This document shows, piece after piece, positions 14,832-22,193 of a DNA stretch of 64,000 nucleotides. The stretch lies in contig NC_017249.1 of NCBI RefSeq assembly GCF_000284375.1, positions 1,488,001 through 1,552,000 of the forward strand, in the 5' to 3' direction. The position numbers were made by a program, and so were the translations under genes. Under the pieces are notes generated by a model. It ran no database searches. It saw only the letters and a list, made by a program, of their open reading frames with translations, and was not told where the DNA came from. This stretch comes from Bradyrhizobium japonicum USDA 6 (GTDB lineage Bacteria; Pseudomonadota; Alphaproteobacteria; Rhizobiales; Xanthobacteraceae). How positions within the stretch are numbered: the stretch's first letter is position 1; each line of letters opens with the position of its first letter.

Positions 14832-15496
14832 CCGCCCTCAAGGCCCGCCGTGACGACCGCCAAGCTTCGGCTGACCGCCGTCTCGTCGACCTTGCCCGCC
14901 AAGTCACCGATGCCGAAGAACGCCTCTCCCGGCTCTACGCCTCGATTGAGGCGGGGACCATCGACGGCACCGACCCGACGCTGAAGGAACGCGTGGCGGC
15001 CCTGAAGACGACCCGGGACCGGGCCCTTGAGGCCCTCGATTACGCGAAGAAGTCGAGCGCGCTCCCGATCGAGATCGACCCTGTCGCCGTTGACCGATTT
15101 ACCCGCTTGATGCGCGAACAGCTCGTGTCGGGCGATGTGGCCGCCCGGAAAGCCTATCTGAGCGCTATCGTCGATGCGATCGTCGTGTCCGACACCACCA
15201 TCCGCATCATCGGCTCAAACGACAACATCCGGGCCACCCTCGGCCCGAACGGTCAACCCACGCCCACGGTTCGTAAATCTGTTCAGGAATGGTGCCCCTG
15301 GCCGGAATCGAACCAGCACTCCTTGCGGAACTCGATTTTGAGTCGAGCGCGTCTACCAATTCCGCCACAGGGGCTCCCGGTCGGCCCCTGGAAAAGGGCC
15401 TCGCAAAGCGGGCGGACTATAGCCATCGACAGGGCAGGGTCAACCCGCGCCAAAGTGATCCCGGCTGTTCTCGACAGCCGCCTGGGCCGGGGTTAG
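14702..15496 (+). pseudogene. Serine recombinase, C-terminal part in the -1 frame
   Basis: Continuation of the upstream recombinase: HKHDDGASCGNRKIARPVIE supplies the later zinc-ribbon cysteine, and a coiled-coil segment follows (RRLVDLARQVTDAEERLSRL) as is usual in large serine recombinases, then LMREQLVSGDVAARKAYLSA. No stop occurs before the tRNA; the frame runs antisense through tRNA-Leu and ends at 15496. The true terminus was therefore probably set by the junction with the chromosome, so the last about 65 residues are unlikely to be native. Confidence 0.65.
15290..15374 (-). tRNA. tRNA-Leu (anticodon CAA)
   Basis: Read on the minus strand, the acceptor arm GCCCCTG pairs with CAGGGGC, followed by discriminator A and an encoded CCA (15290-15292). 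The D arm contains GGTAGAC. The anticodon stem CTCGA/TCGAG holds the loop CTCAAAA with anticodon CAA, reading UUG. There is a long variable arm, and the T arm has TTCGATT. All stems form, so the gene looks functional. Its 3' end faces the mobile element and is the probable attachment site. Confidence 0.95.
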
Positions 15497-15532
15497 AGCC
15501 TTAAGAAAGCGACCCATCCGAAAGAGGCTGCC

Positions 15533-16075
15533 GTGACGACCCAGAGTGCCGCAATACCTGCATTCAGGCCGGCTGGGACCGGTCCCGCGCTGACCGCCTC
15601 GGTGCTCGTCACGCTGATTGCCGCAGCGACCATCGCCGGCGCCTGGTTCTTCCAGCTCGTGCTGGAGATCCTGCCCTGTCCGCTGTGCCTGGAGCAGCGC
15701 TACGCCTATTATCTCGCGATTCCGGTCGGTGCGCTGACGGCGCTTGCGGCACGGAGCGGGGCGCCGCGGCCGCTGCTGCTCGCGGGCCTTGCGATCCTCG
15801 CGCTGGCGACACTCGCCAATGCCGGCCTCGGCACCTACCACTCCGGGGTCGAATGGGGGTTCTGGAAGGGCCCGACCGATTGCTCCGGTCCCGTCATCAA
15901 TCTCGGCAATGCCGCCGATCTGCTGTCCAAGCTCGACACCGTCAAGGTGGTGCGCTGCGACGAGGTGCAGTGGCGCTTCCTCGGTCTCTCGCTCGCCGGC
16001 TACAACGTGCTGATCTCGCTGTTGATGGCCGCGATCGCGGCGTGGGGATTTTTGCGGACGGCGAAGCGCGCGTAG
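15533..16075 (+). CDS. dsbB: Disulfide bond formation protein B
   Basis: A 180-residue inner-membrane protein that reoxidises DsbA and passes electrons to quinones. There are four predicted transmembrane helices. The first redox pair is CPLC (C49, C52) and the second periplasmic pair is C117 and C142, the arrangement expected for DsbB. The start has AGGCTGCC upstream, a modest site, and the N-terminal 20 residues are polar before the first helix. It is the first chromosomal gene right of the tRNA. A DsbA-like protein lies at 20061, but the two are not in one operon. Confidence 0.92.
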   Translation: MTTQSAAIPAFRPAGTGPALTASVLVTLIAAATIAGAWFFQLVLEILPCPLCLEQRYAYYLAIPVGALTALAARSGAPRPLLLAGLAILALATLANAGLGTYHSGVEWGFWKGPTDCSGPVINLGNAADLLSKLDTVKVVRCDEVQWRFLGLSLAGYNVLISLLMAAIAAWGFLRTAKRA

Positions 16076-16078
16076 CCG

Positions 16079-16181
16079 CCGTAGGGCGGGCACAGGCGCG
16101 CTCCTTGCGCGCCGTGCCCACCATGCTTCCGTGATGTCGGTACAAGAAGCGGTGGGCGCGCTTCGCTTTGCCCACCCTACG
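16079..16181. repeat. Dispersed imperfect palindromic repeat, copy 1 (GTAGGGYGGGCA family)
   Basis: Begins GTAGGGCGGGCA and ends TGCCCACCCTACG, with inner arms such as CGCGC...GCGCG. A second copy is at 63298. It looks like the short intergenic repeats I recall from Bradyrhizobium and Rhodopseudomonas. It lies between convergent dsbB and the AbrB-family gene. Confidence 0.7.
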
Positions 16182-16195
16182 AGGGCTGTGCCCCG

Positions 16196-17281
16196 TCAAT
16201 CATCCACATCGTCCTGCGTGCGACCGAACAGGTGCACGATGCCCGGGGTCGCGATCGTCACGAACACGAAGCGCGACAAATGATGGGCGCCGACGAAGAT
16301 CGGGTCGATGTGCAGCGTGAGCGCGAGCGCCAGCATCGCATCCATCGCGCCCGGCGCGAAGGCGACGACGACATCCGATAATTTCACCTGCGTGGTGAGC
16401 GCGACGATGCCGACGAAGATGGCGGAGACGGCGATGGCCACCGCAAACGAGCCGAGCGCCGCATGGATGTGGCCGGCGAGCGTCTTGATCCGCATCCGCG
16501 CGAAACGGCTGCCGATCAGCGCGCCGATGCCGATCAGCGCCACGCCGCGCACCCAGTTCGGCAGGCCGCCCTCGACCCAGTCTGCGCCATGCAGCACGCT
16601 GGAGGCGATCATCGCGCCGAACATCCAGCTCGCCGGAAACTTGATCAGCCGCAGCAGGAGCGCCGCGGCCAGCGAGGCCGCGACCAGCTCCACGAGCTCG
16701 AGCGGCGAGGCGATCGTCGTCGTCAGCGACGGCGCGACGGAGGGCGCCACGCCCGCGAACGCGAGCACCATCGGCAGCGCCGCGGTGAGGATGATGACGC
16801 GCATGGTCTGCACCACCGCGATGCCGGGCAGGTCGGCGCCGCGCTCGACCGCCAGGATCGTGATCTGCGACAGCGCGCCGGGGCTGCCGGCGAGAAAGGC
16901 CGACGTGCGGTCCCAGCCATGGATGCGCTGGAGGTAGTAGCTCGAGCCGAAGGTCGAGCAGAAGGTCGCGAGCGCAAGCAGGCCGATGGTGACGGGATAG
17001 GCGCTGACCTGTTGCAGCAGGTGGCGCGAGACCACCGAGCCCAGCGAGATGCCGAGCAGTACCAGCACGGTCTGGGTCAGGATCGGCGGCAGCGCCAGCT
17101 GGCGGCCGGCGATCGCGGCGATCCCGACCGCGATCATCGAGCCCGAGATCAGTCCCCCGGGAAGTCCGGCGACCAGAAACACGAGGCCGCCGGCGGTGCC
17201 GATGACGAGCGTCTCCACCGTGCTCAAGATATTGGCACGGCTTGGCCATTCGAACGGCAGGGAGGCGGTGATTTGCTTCAC
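16196..17281 (-). CDS. AbrB-family integral membrane protein
   Basis: A 361-residue, very hydrophobic protein with about ten transmembrane helices arranged as two repeats (GGLVFLVAGLPGGLISGSMI near residue 35; MFGAMIASSVLHGADWVEGG near 220). This matches the AbrB duplication family (E. coli AbrB, previously misnamed ammonia monooxygenase). The role is unclear: possibly transport or regulation of aidB-type functions. It begins with GTG at 17281. There is no operon partner; the upstream intergenic region is about 100 bp, facing the PsiF-like gene in the same direction. Confidence 0.8.
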   Translation of the reverse strand: MKQITASLPFEWPSRANILSTVETLVIGTAGGLVFLVAGLPGGLISGSMIAVGIAAIAGRQLALPPILTQTVLVLLGISLGSVVSRHLLQQVSAYPVTIGLLALATFCSTFGSSYYLQRIHGWDRTSAFLAGSPGALSQITILAVERGADLPGIAVVQTMRVIILTAALPMVLAFAGVAPSVAPSLTTTIASPLELVELVAASLAAALLLRLIKFPASWMFGAMIASSVLHGADWVEGGLPNWVRGVALIGIGALIGSRFARMRIKTLAGHIHAALGSFAVAIAVSAIFVGIVALTTQVKLSDVVVAFAPGAMDAMLALALTLHIDPIFVGAHHLSRFVFVTIATPGIVHLFGRTQDDVDD

Positions 17282-17382
17282 GCCACCTTATCGCAAATCA
17301 GCGAGAGGCACACAATTGCAGCCTCGTCATGCCGCAATGCGCGCGCCCCTCACGGATGCTCGCGAGCCGTAGCGTGACGGAT

Positions 17383-17670
17383 TTACTTCTTGTCGGCAGC
17401 GGGGGCGGCGGTGCCGGCCTTCGCTTCCTTCATGCACTCACGGCGAAATTTTTTGCGCTCCTTGCCCTTCAGTGCCTTGGCGTCCGCTTGCTTGGAGCAT
17501 TCGAGCGACTCCGCCGAGCGCTCCTTCGGCGCCTTCTTGTCGGCGGGGGCGGCGGCAGTTGTGGTCTTGGTGTCGGTCTTGGCAGCCGGCGCGGCGGTCT
17601 GCGCGAAGGCGGTGCCGGTGGCGAGCAGGGAGGCCAGGGCGACGATGGCGAGGCGAGACGTGAAGGTCAT
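17383..17670 (-). CDS. PsiF-repeat exported protein
   Basis: A 95-residue protein with a signal peptide (LAIVALASLLATGTAFA, cleavage after about residue 22), an Ala/Lys/Thr-rich linker, and a segment ECSKQADAKALKGKERKKFR then RECMKEAK that matches the PsiF repeat (Cys...A-x-x-K-x-L-K-G-x-x-R-x-x-F-x-x-x-C). E. coli psiF is phosphate-starvation inducible; the biochemical function is unknown. I chose ATG 17670 because it places the signal peptide at the N-terminus; the longer frame to 17760 would not. Confidence 0.8.
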   Translation of the reverse strand: MTFTSRLAIVALASLLATGTAFAQTAAPAAKTDTKTTTAAAPADKKAPKERSAESLECSKQADAKALKGKERKKFRRECMKEAKAGTAAPAADKK

Positions 17671-17869
17671 GGTGGTGCACTCTTGCGAGATTGCGGAGAG
17701 TTGGGAACGTCGGCTCGCCTTGCTGAACGCGACATGAATAATCCGAGCCGGGGGGATCACTATATTTTGGCGGCAGGCGCCATCGCTTCCTTGTCGCGGC
17801 CGGGCGGCACGCTAGGATAGCAATCCTCGTTTCGCTTCCGTCGGGGAAGACCAAGGAGGAGGACCAAGG

Positions 17870-18352
17870 ATGACCATTCAATCAAAATTGCTGTGTGCGG
17901 TTGCATTGACGGGCTTTGCCGCGCTGGTCGCGAGCGCGCCGGCGCAGGCGCTGACCTCGCAGGAGTGCAGCGCGAAATACCAGGCCGCCAAGAAGGACGG
18001 CTCGCTCGGCACCATGAAATGGAATGACTTCCGCAAGGCCCAGTGCGGTGCGGATGCGACGCCTGCCGCGGCGCCGACCGCGGCCGCTCCGGCGGCGCCG
18101 GCCGAGCCGAAGCAGGCGAAGAAGGAGGCGGCCCCGGCCGCCGCGCCAACCCCGCCGGCCGGACCCGCGATCTATCCGAACGCCGTCGATCCGAAATACG
18201 CCAAGGAGACCGCCGGCAAGGCGCGCCTCCACACCTGCGTCGACCAGTACAATGCCAACAAGACCACCAACGGCAATGGCGGCATGAAGTGGATCGAGAA
18301 GGGCGGTGGCTATTACAGCGAGTGCAACAAGAAGCTGAAGGGCGCCGCCTGA
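17870..18352 (+). CDS. Exported protein with Ala/Pro linker, unknown function
   Basis: A 160-residue periplasmic protein. The signal peptide is about residues 1-27, ending APAQA. Two small Cys-containing modules (SQECSAKYQAAKKDGSLGTM; TCVDQYNANKTTNGNGGMKW) flank a long Ala/Pro/Lys linker at about 63-105. Each module has the motif C-x-x-x-Y and a G-x-M-K-W stretch, so they are repeats of one another. A strong AAGGAGGAGG ribosome binding site lies upstream. It is typical of abundant small rhizobial envelope proteins; function unknown. Confidence 0.75.
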   Translation: MTIQSKLLCAVALTGFAALVASAPAQALTSQECSAKYQAAKKDGSLGTMKWNDFRKAQCGADATPAAAPTAAAPAAPAEPKQAKKEAAPAAAPTPPAGPAIYPNAVDPKYAKETAGKARLHTCVDQYNANKTTNGNGGMKWIEKGGGYYSECNKKLKGAA

Positions 18353-18368
18353 GCTTCGACATGATGCG

Positions 18369-18393
18369 ATGGCCGGAGCAAAGCTCCGGCCAT
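18369..18393. terminator. Bidirectional hairpin terminator
   Basis: ATGGCCGGAGC at 18369-18379 and GCTCCGGCCAT at 18383-18393 form a perfect 11-bp stem with an AAA loop. It sits between the convergent exported-protein and TetR genes and probably serves both. Confidence 0.7.
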
Positions 18394-18397
18394 TTCG

Positions 18398-18946
18398 CTA
18401 GTCGAGCAGCTTCTCGGCCGACTTCGCCACGAGCTGCGAGCGTTTGCGCGGACCGCGCTCGACGAAGAGCAAGCTCTGGCCGAAGATGAAGCAATAGAAC
18501 AGGAAGGCCTGCGCCTCGGCCGCCTCGGCCTCGAGGCCGGTCGCGCGATAGAGCTCGGCGACGTGCTTGAGCCGCGCCGCGTCCACGCTCGCGACCGCCG
18601 CGGCGGCGTTTTCGTCCGAGCGGGCCCATTGCCGGATCGCGAGCTCGATCGCCATGCCCTCCGGATTGAGCCGCTCGGAATAGAGCTGGATCACCGCCTT
18701 CAGCCGCTCGCGGGGCTCTTGCCCATCGAGGCTTGTCTGCTGCGCGATCGATGCCGCACGTCCCTCGCGCCAGCGTTCCAGCATGGCATCGAGCAGCGCG
18801 GTACGGTCGGCGAAGCGGCGGTAGAAGCCGCCCTTGGTGACGCCGAGATTCTTGGCGAGCACCTCGACCCGCACCCCCTCGACCCCCGAGCGGGCGAGCT
18901 CGGTAAACCCTGCCTCGACCCAGACATCGCCCTTGCCGTCGTTCAT
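18398..18946 (-). CDS. TetR-family transcriptional regulator
   Basis: A 182-residue repressor. The N-terminal helix-turn-helix spans about residues 8-50 (FTELARSGVEGVRVEVLAKN; LGVTKGGFYRRFADRTALLD), with the family signature G-F-Y-R-R-F. The C-terminal 130 residues form the ligand/dimer domain. It is divergent from a thioesterase pair and shares a 110-bp intergenic region with two palindromic operators, so it probably represses itself and the thioesterases. The ligand is likely an acyl-CoA or fatty acid, by inference from the target genes. Confidence 0.88.
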   Translation of the reverse strand: MNDGKGDVWVEAGFTELARSGVEGVRVEVLAKNLGVTKGGFYRRFADRTALLDAMLERWREGRAASIAQQTSLDGQEPRERLKAVIQLYSERLNPEGMAIELAIRQWARSDENAAAAVASVDAARLKHVAELYRATGLEAEAAEAQAFLFYCFIFGQSLLFVERGPRKRSQLVAKSAEKLLD

Positions 18947-18967
18947 GAAGGAAGCCTCACCGGTTCT

Positions 18968-19020
18968 TGATACGGTGCCGTATTGCTAACGCGAGCAGGC
19001 GCTGATACGCTACCGTATCA
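18968..19020. promoter_or_regulatory. Two TetR-type operators
   Basis: ATACGG-TG-CCGTAT at 18970-18983 and TGATACGCTACCGTATCA at 19003-19020 are near-perfect palindromes sharing GATACG...CCGTAT. Their centres lie 35 bp apart between the divergent TetR and thioesterase genes. Confidence 0.75.
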
Positions 19021-19056
19021 ATGATCAAAAGGCGGAAAACGGCGGGAGGAATTGCG

Positions 19057-19482
19057 ATGCAGGAGGCGACCTATCGCGGCACGGTCTATCCGTGGCAGTG
19101 CGATCACGTCGGCCACATGAACATCATGTGGTATGTCGGCAAGTTCGACGAGGCCAACTGGAATCTGTTCGCCCGCCTCGGGCTGACGCCGAGTTATCTG
19201 CGCTCTTCCGGCCGCGGCATGGCCGCCGTGCAGCAGAACATCACCTACAGGCGGGAGCTGCTCGCCGGCGACATCGTCGAGATCCGCAGCCATTTGCTGG
19301 AGGTCCGCGACAAGTCGATCCGCTTCCGGCACGACATGACCAATGCCGAGACTGGCGAGATCGCCGCGTTCTGCGACATCACCGGCGTCCACATGGACCG
19401 CAGCCAGCGGAAGTCGGCGCCGTTCACGGATGCGATCCGCGCGGTCGCTCTGCAGCATCTTGCCGAGCCGGCCGAGGCCTGA
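19057..19482 (+). CDS. 4-hydroxybenzoyl-CoA-type acyl-CoA thioesterase
   Basis: A 141-residue hot-dog-fold protein. The motif WQCDHVGHMNIMWYVGKFDE (about residues 10-29) contains the catalytic D-x-x-G-H-x-x-x-x-x-Y of the 4HBT family. It hydrolyses an acyl-CoA thioester; the chain is unknown. ATG 19057 was chosen because GGGAGGA lies 6 nt upstream; the longer frame from 19021 would start inside the operator region. It is 3 nt from the next thioesterase gene, so they form an operon under the TetR regulator. Confidence 0.85.
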   Translation: MQEATYRGTVYPWQCDHVGHMNIMWYVGKFDEANWNLFARLGLTPSYLRSSGRGMAAVQQNITYRRELLAGDIVEIRSHLLEVRDKSIRFRHDMTNAETGEIAAFCDITGVHMDRSQRKSAPFTDAIRAVALQHLAEPAEA

Positions 19483-19485
19483 GCC

Positions 19486-19962
19486 ATGGCCGCTTTCGAG
19501 CCGAAAAATCCGGGCTATCGCGCCGCCGCTATTGCCATGTTCGACGGCCAGCCGGCGATGCGCACGCTCGGCATCGTGATCGTCCGCCTCGCGCCGGGCG
19601 AGGTCGAACTGGCCATGCTGCATTCGGCGGCCTTCACGCAGCAGAACGGTTTCGTCCATGCCGGCATCATCACGGCAGGCCTCGACAATGCCTGCGGCGT
19701 CGCCGCCTTCACCCTGATGCCGCGCGAGGCCGACATCCTGACCGTCGAGTTCAAGACCACGCTGCTGGCACCCGCCCGCGGCACGCGCTTCGTCTTCAAG
19801 GCCGAGGTGGTCAAGCCCGGCCGCACGCTGACCTTCTGCGAGGCCAGGGCCTTTGCCGAGCACGAGGGCAACACCACGCCGATCGCCACCATGACCGCGA
19901 CGCTGATGGCGATGCTGCCCCGCGCGGCGGCTTCGCCAGCGCCGGTGGCGATCCGCGCATAG
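19486..19962 (+). CDS. PaaI-type thioesterase
   Basis: A 158-residue hot-dog-fold protein of the PaaI/YigI group. The core is QQNGFVHAGIITAGLDNACG (about 47-66), where G-F-V-H-x-G-x-x-x-x-x-x-D-x-A is the family signature, followed by VEFKTTLLAPARG. It hydrolyses aryl- or acyl-CoA esters. It directly follows the 4HBT thioesterase by 3 nt, so a shared pathway is likely, perhaps discharge of acyl-CoAs in fatty acid or aromatic degradation. Confidence 0.85.
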   Translation: MAAFEPKNPGYRAAAIAMFDGQPAMRTLGIVIVRLAPGEVELAMLHSAAFTQQNGFVHAGIITAGLDNACGVAAFTLMPREADILTVEFKTTLLAPARGTRFVFKAEVVKPGRTLTFCEARAFAEHEGNTTPIATMTATLMAMLPRAAASPAPVAIRA

Positions 19963-20060
19963 CATGGCGATGACATCGCGCCCGCAACGCTCTATATGAC
20001 GCGTAACAGTTCCCGGTCGCGAACCGTATTTGCAGCGATGGGACCGAAACGGGGCGAGAT

Positions 20061-20720
20061 ATGGCTGGATTCAGGAACAAGGGCCTCGTGGCGACGCGGC
20101 GTGCGGCGCTGACGCTGATCGGGGCGGGTGCCCTTGCGGCAGGTCGGATCACCTCTGCGCGCGCGGCCGCCGCCGATGACGAGGTGCTGACCGAAGCCAA
20201 GGTGCTGCGCGACCCCGATGTTCCCGTGGCCGGTAATCCCGACGGCAACATCAGCATCATCGAATGGTCCGACTACAATTGTCCCTATTGCCGCAAGCTC
20301 GAGCCGGAGCTGCGCCAGGTCGTCCAGGACGACGGCAAGGTGAGGCTGGTGATGAAGGATTGGCCGATCCTCGGGCCGGTCTCGGTCACCGCGGCGCGGA
20401 TCGCACTCGCGGCAAAATTCCAGGACAAGTACCATCAGGCGCATGACGCCATGATGGGTGTCAGCTCGCGCCTGACAGAGCCGCGCATCAACGAGCTGCT
20501 CGCGGCCGCCGGCGTCGACATGGACCGCCTGAAGCGCGATCTCACCGACCGCGCCAAGGACATCAACGCCGTCCTCAAGCGCAACAACGAGCAGGCCGAA
20601 GCCTTCGGCTTCAGCGGTACCCCCTCCTTCATCGTCGGCAAGTACCGCGTGCCCGGCGTGCTCAGCATGACCGAGTTCGAGCAGGTCATCGCCGATGCCC
20701 GCAAGGCCAAGATGAATTGA
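20061..20720 (+). CDS. DsbA-family thiol:disulfide oxidoreductase
   Basis: A 219-residue periplasmic protein. The N-terminus has a Tat-like or Sec signal (ATRRAALTLIGAGALAAGRI; cleavage near 37). The thioredoxin-fold active site is CPYC (C74, C77) in IIEWSDYNCPYCRKLEPEL, and the cis-proline loop is FSGTPSFIVG at about 185. It matches the DSBA-like thioredoxin domain family related to ScsC/BdbD. It oxidises or isomerises protein thiols; a partner may be DsbB at 15533, by inference. A GC-rich hairpin follows the stop codon. Confidence 0.88.
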   Translation: MAGFRNKGLVATRRAALTLIGAGALAAGRITSARAAAADDEVLTEAKVLRDPDVPVAGNPDGNISIIEWSDYNCPYCRKLEPELRQVVQDDGKVRLVMKDWPILGPVSVTAARIALAAKFQDKYHQAHDAMMGVSSRLTEPRINELLAAAGVDMDRLKRDLTDRAKDINAVLKRNNEQAEAFGFSGTPSFIVGKYRVPGVLSMTEFEQVIADARKAKMN

Positions 20721-20751
20721 GGCGAGCCGGATCGATCGCCGTCAACGCAAA

Positions 20752-20779
20752 GGCGCCGCCGCGGACCCGCGACGGCGCC
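20752..20779. terminator. Hairpin terminator after the DsbA-like gene
   Basis: GGCGCCGCCGC pairs with GCGACGGCGCC (one mismatch), followed by TTGTT. It lies 31 nt after the DsbA-like stop and can also serve the convergent small gene. Confidence 0.6.
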
Positions 20780-20799
20780 TTGTTCGTGATACGGCGTCG

Positions 20800-20988
20800 T
20801 TACTTCGACGAGATGCGGACCCAGTCCTTGTGCGCGCGATCGCGCAGGGCATCCCAATCGGCCTTGGCGACGTCCCAATTCACGATGGTGCGATTGGTCG
20901 TCGCGACCTCGCCATTGGCGACCGACGACGTCTGCATGGAGTCATAGACGTATACGCCGCAACCGAGCAGCAGCGCGCCCAAAATCAT
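20800..20988 (-). CDS. Small single-pass membrane protein
   Basis: A 62-residue protein. A transmembrane or uncleaved signal helix is at residues 1-15 (MILGALLLGCGVYVYDSM), followed by a soluble tail (TIVNWDVAKADWDALRDRAH) ending KDWVRISSK. A Cys at residue 10 sits in a helix rather than a lipobox. I recall similar short Bradyrhizobium proteins without function. No clear ribosome binding site supports the ATG, but the composition is protein-like. Confidence 0.55.
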   Translation of the reverse strand: MILGALLLGCGVYVYDSMQTSSVANGEVATTNRTIVNWDVAKADWDALRDRAHKDWVRISSK

Positions 20989-21087
20989 TCCAAAAACGTC
21001 TGCATCTGCGAACCTCCGGTGACGGGCGATAACGTCGGCCCGGAGTGATGGTTCCGCGGCAGTACGGCGCGGATAAGGACGACCCGT

Positions 21088-22158
21088 TCATCCGCCGTTC
21101 AGCCACTCCAGCAGCTCTGCGTTGATCTCGCGCGGATAGGTGTGGCTGAGGTCGTCGATCTCGCGATAGGCGACATCGGCGCCGGCGGCGGAGAGGGCCG
21201 CCTGCGTCTGGCGCGCGGTCTGTACCGGAAACATCCAGTCGAGCTTGCCGTGGGTGATGAAGATCGGCAGTCCCTGCAGGCGCACGGCGTCCGCCATCTC
21301 AGCCATCAGCGGATGGAACGTCGCCGACACCGGCGCGAGATGCGTGAAGGGCGAGGCGCCGTCGAGCCCGGTGACGTAGCAGAAGGTGCCGCCGTCACTC
21401 ATGCCGCTCAGCAGCAGGCGCGAACCGTCGACGGTCCAGCGGCTGCGCACGGTGTCGAGAATGCGCATGAGGTTCGGCGTGTCGCTATCGTCGCCCATCA
21501 GCGCCCATGTCGGGCCGGTCGCGGTCGGCGCCACCAGGATCGCGCCAAGGCTGCGGGCATCGCGCAGCCAGCTCCAGAGAAAACCGCGGCCGTTGCCGCT
21601 GCCGCCATGCAGCGCCATCACCAGCGGCATGGCGCGCTCCGGCGAGTAATATTCTGGCACATAGACCGAGAAGCCGCCGCGGCTGCCGGGCTCGTTGTGG
21701 TCGTGGAAGATGCCGGTGTGTTCGCCCGCGCCGGCTTCCAGCCGCGTCAGCAGATCGTCATTCTCGCGATTGGCGGCGTTGAGGAAGAAGTTGCTCACCG
21801 GCGGAAACTGGGTCGACAGCGGGTACAGCGCCTCCTGCGCACGAGGCAGATGGCGCAGCGCGCGGAAGACTGCGACGAGATCGCCATTGCCGCGTTCGAC
21901 CTCGCGTATGCCGGCAAAGGCGGCGAGCGTCTCGTTGCAGGCGCGGTCGAGCCGCTCGCGCAGGCCGGTGAACTGCTCGGGCCAGGCGCCGATCGCAGCG
22001 TGCGCCGCCTGCAGCGCCGCGTCGGGCGCGCCGATCGCATTCATCACCGAGGCAAAGGCCGGCGGATGCAGGTGCCGGGTGAAGAAGCCGAGCGCTTCCA
22101 GCGCGTTGAGCAGCGGCGGCAGCACGGTCACGATGTCGTCAACGACGGCCTCGCTCAT
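21088..22158 (-). CDS. Alpha/beta-hydrolase, PHB depolymerase/phospholipase-carboxylesterase type
   Basis: A 356-residue cytoplasmic esterase. The oxyanion segment is PLVMALHGGSGNGRGF (about 180-195), the nucleophile elbow GMSDGG (about 258-263), the acid GKLDWMFPV (about 310) and the histidine LSHTYP (about 338). The N-terminal 170 residues are a helical extension not needed for catalysis. It resembles predicted esterases of the PhoPQ/PHB-depolymerase group; the substrate is unknown. It lies 35 nt downstream of the HtrA-like gene in the same direction, so they are probably co-transcribed. Confidence 0.8.
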   Translation of the reverse strand: MSEAVVDDIVTVLPPLLNALEALGFFTRHLHPPAFASVMNAIGAPDAALQAAHAAIGAWPEQFTGLRERLDRACNETLAAFAGIREVERGNGDLVAVFRALRHLPRAQEALYPLSTQFPPVSNFFLNAANRENDDLLTRLEAGAGEHTGIFHDHNEPGSRGGFSVYVPEYYSPERAMPLVMALHGGSGNGRGFLWSWLRDARSLGAILVAPTATGPTWALMGDDSDTPNLMRILDTVRSRWTVDGSRLLLSGMSDGGTFCYVTGLDGASPFTHLAPVSATFHPLMAEMADAVRLQGLPIFITHGKLDWMFPVQTARQTQAALSAAGADVAYREIDDLSHTYPREINAELLEWLNGG

Positions 22159-22193
22159 CGCCGCTTTCCTTGCTTGATGTCGGTTCGATCTCG

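Larger units (their letters stand above)
1..15289. mobile_element. Right-hand part of an integrative conjugative/mobilizable element at tRNA-Leu
   Basis: Everything left of the tRNA-Leu gene belongs to plasmid or conjugative families: ParA/StbB-like ATPase, KfrA-like protein, VirD4/TraG coupling protein, MobF relaxase, serine recombinase and many small unknown proteins. Housekeeping genes begin immediately right of the tRNA. The recombinase lies next to the 3' end of the tRNA, the usual place for an integration site. The left end lies outside the window, so the second attachment site cannot be seen. No VirB/Trb mating-pair genes are visible, so whether it is self-transmissible is open. Several genes look broken, suggesting decay. 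Confidence 0.8.

Noticed and set aside
15289..15504. Plus-strand frame of 71 codons across the tRNA gene
   Set aside because: It is antisense to tRNA-Leu (LAGIEPALL... is the usual tRNA antisense translation).
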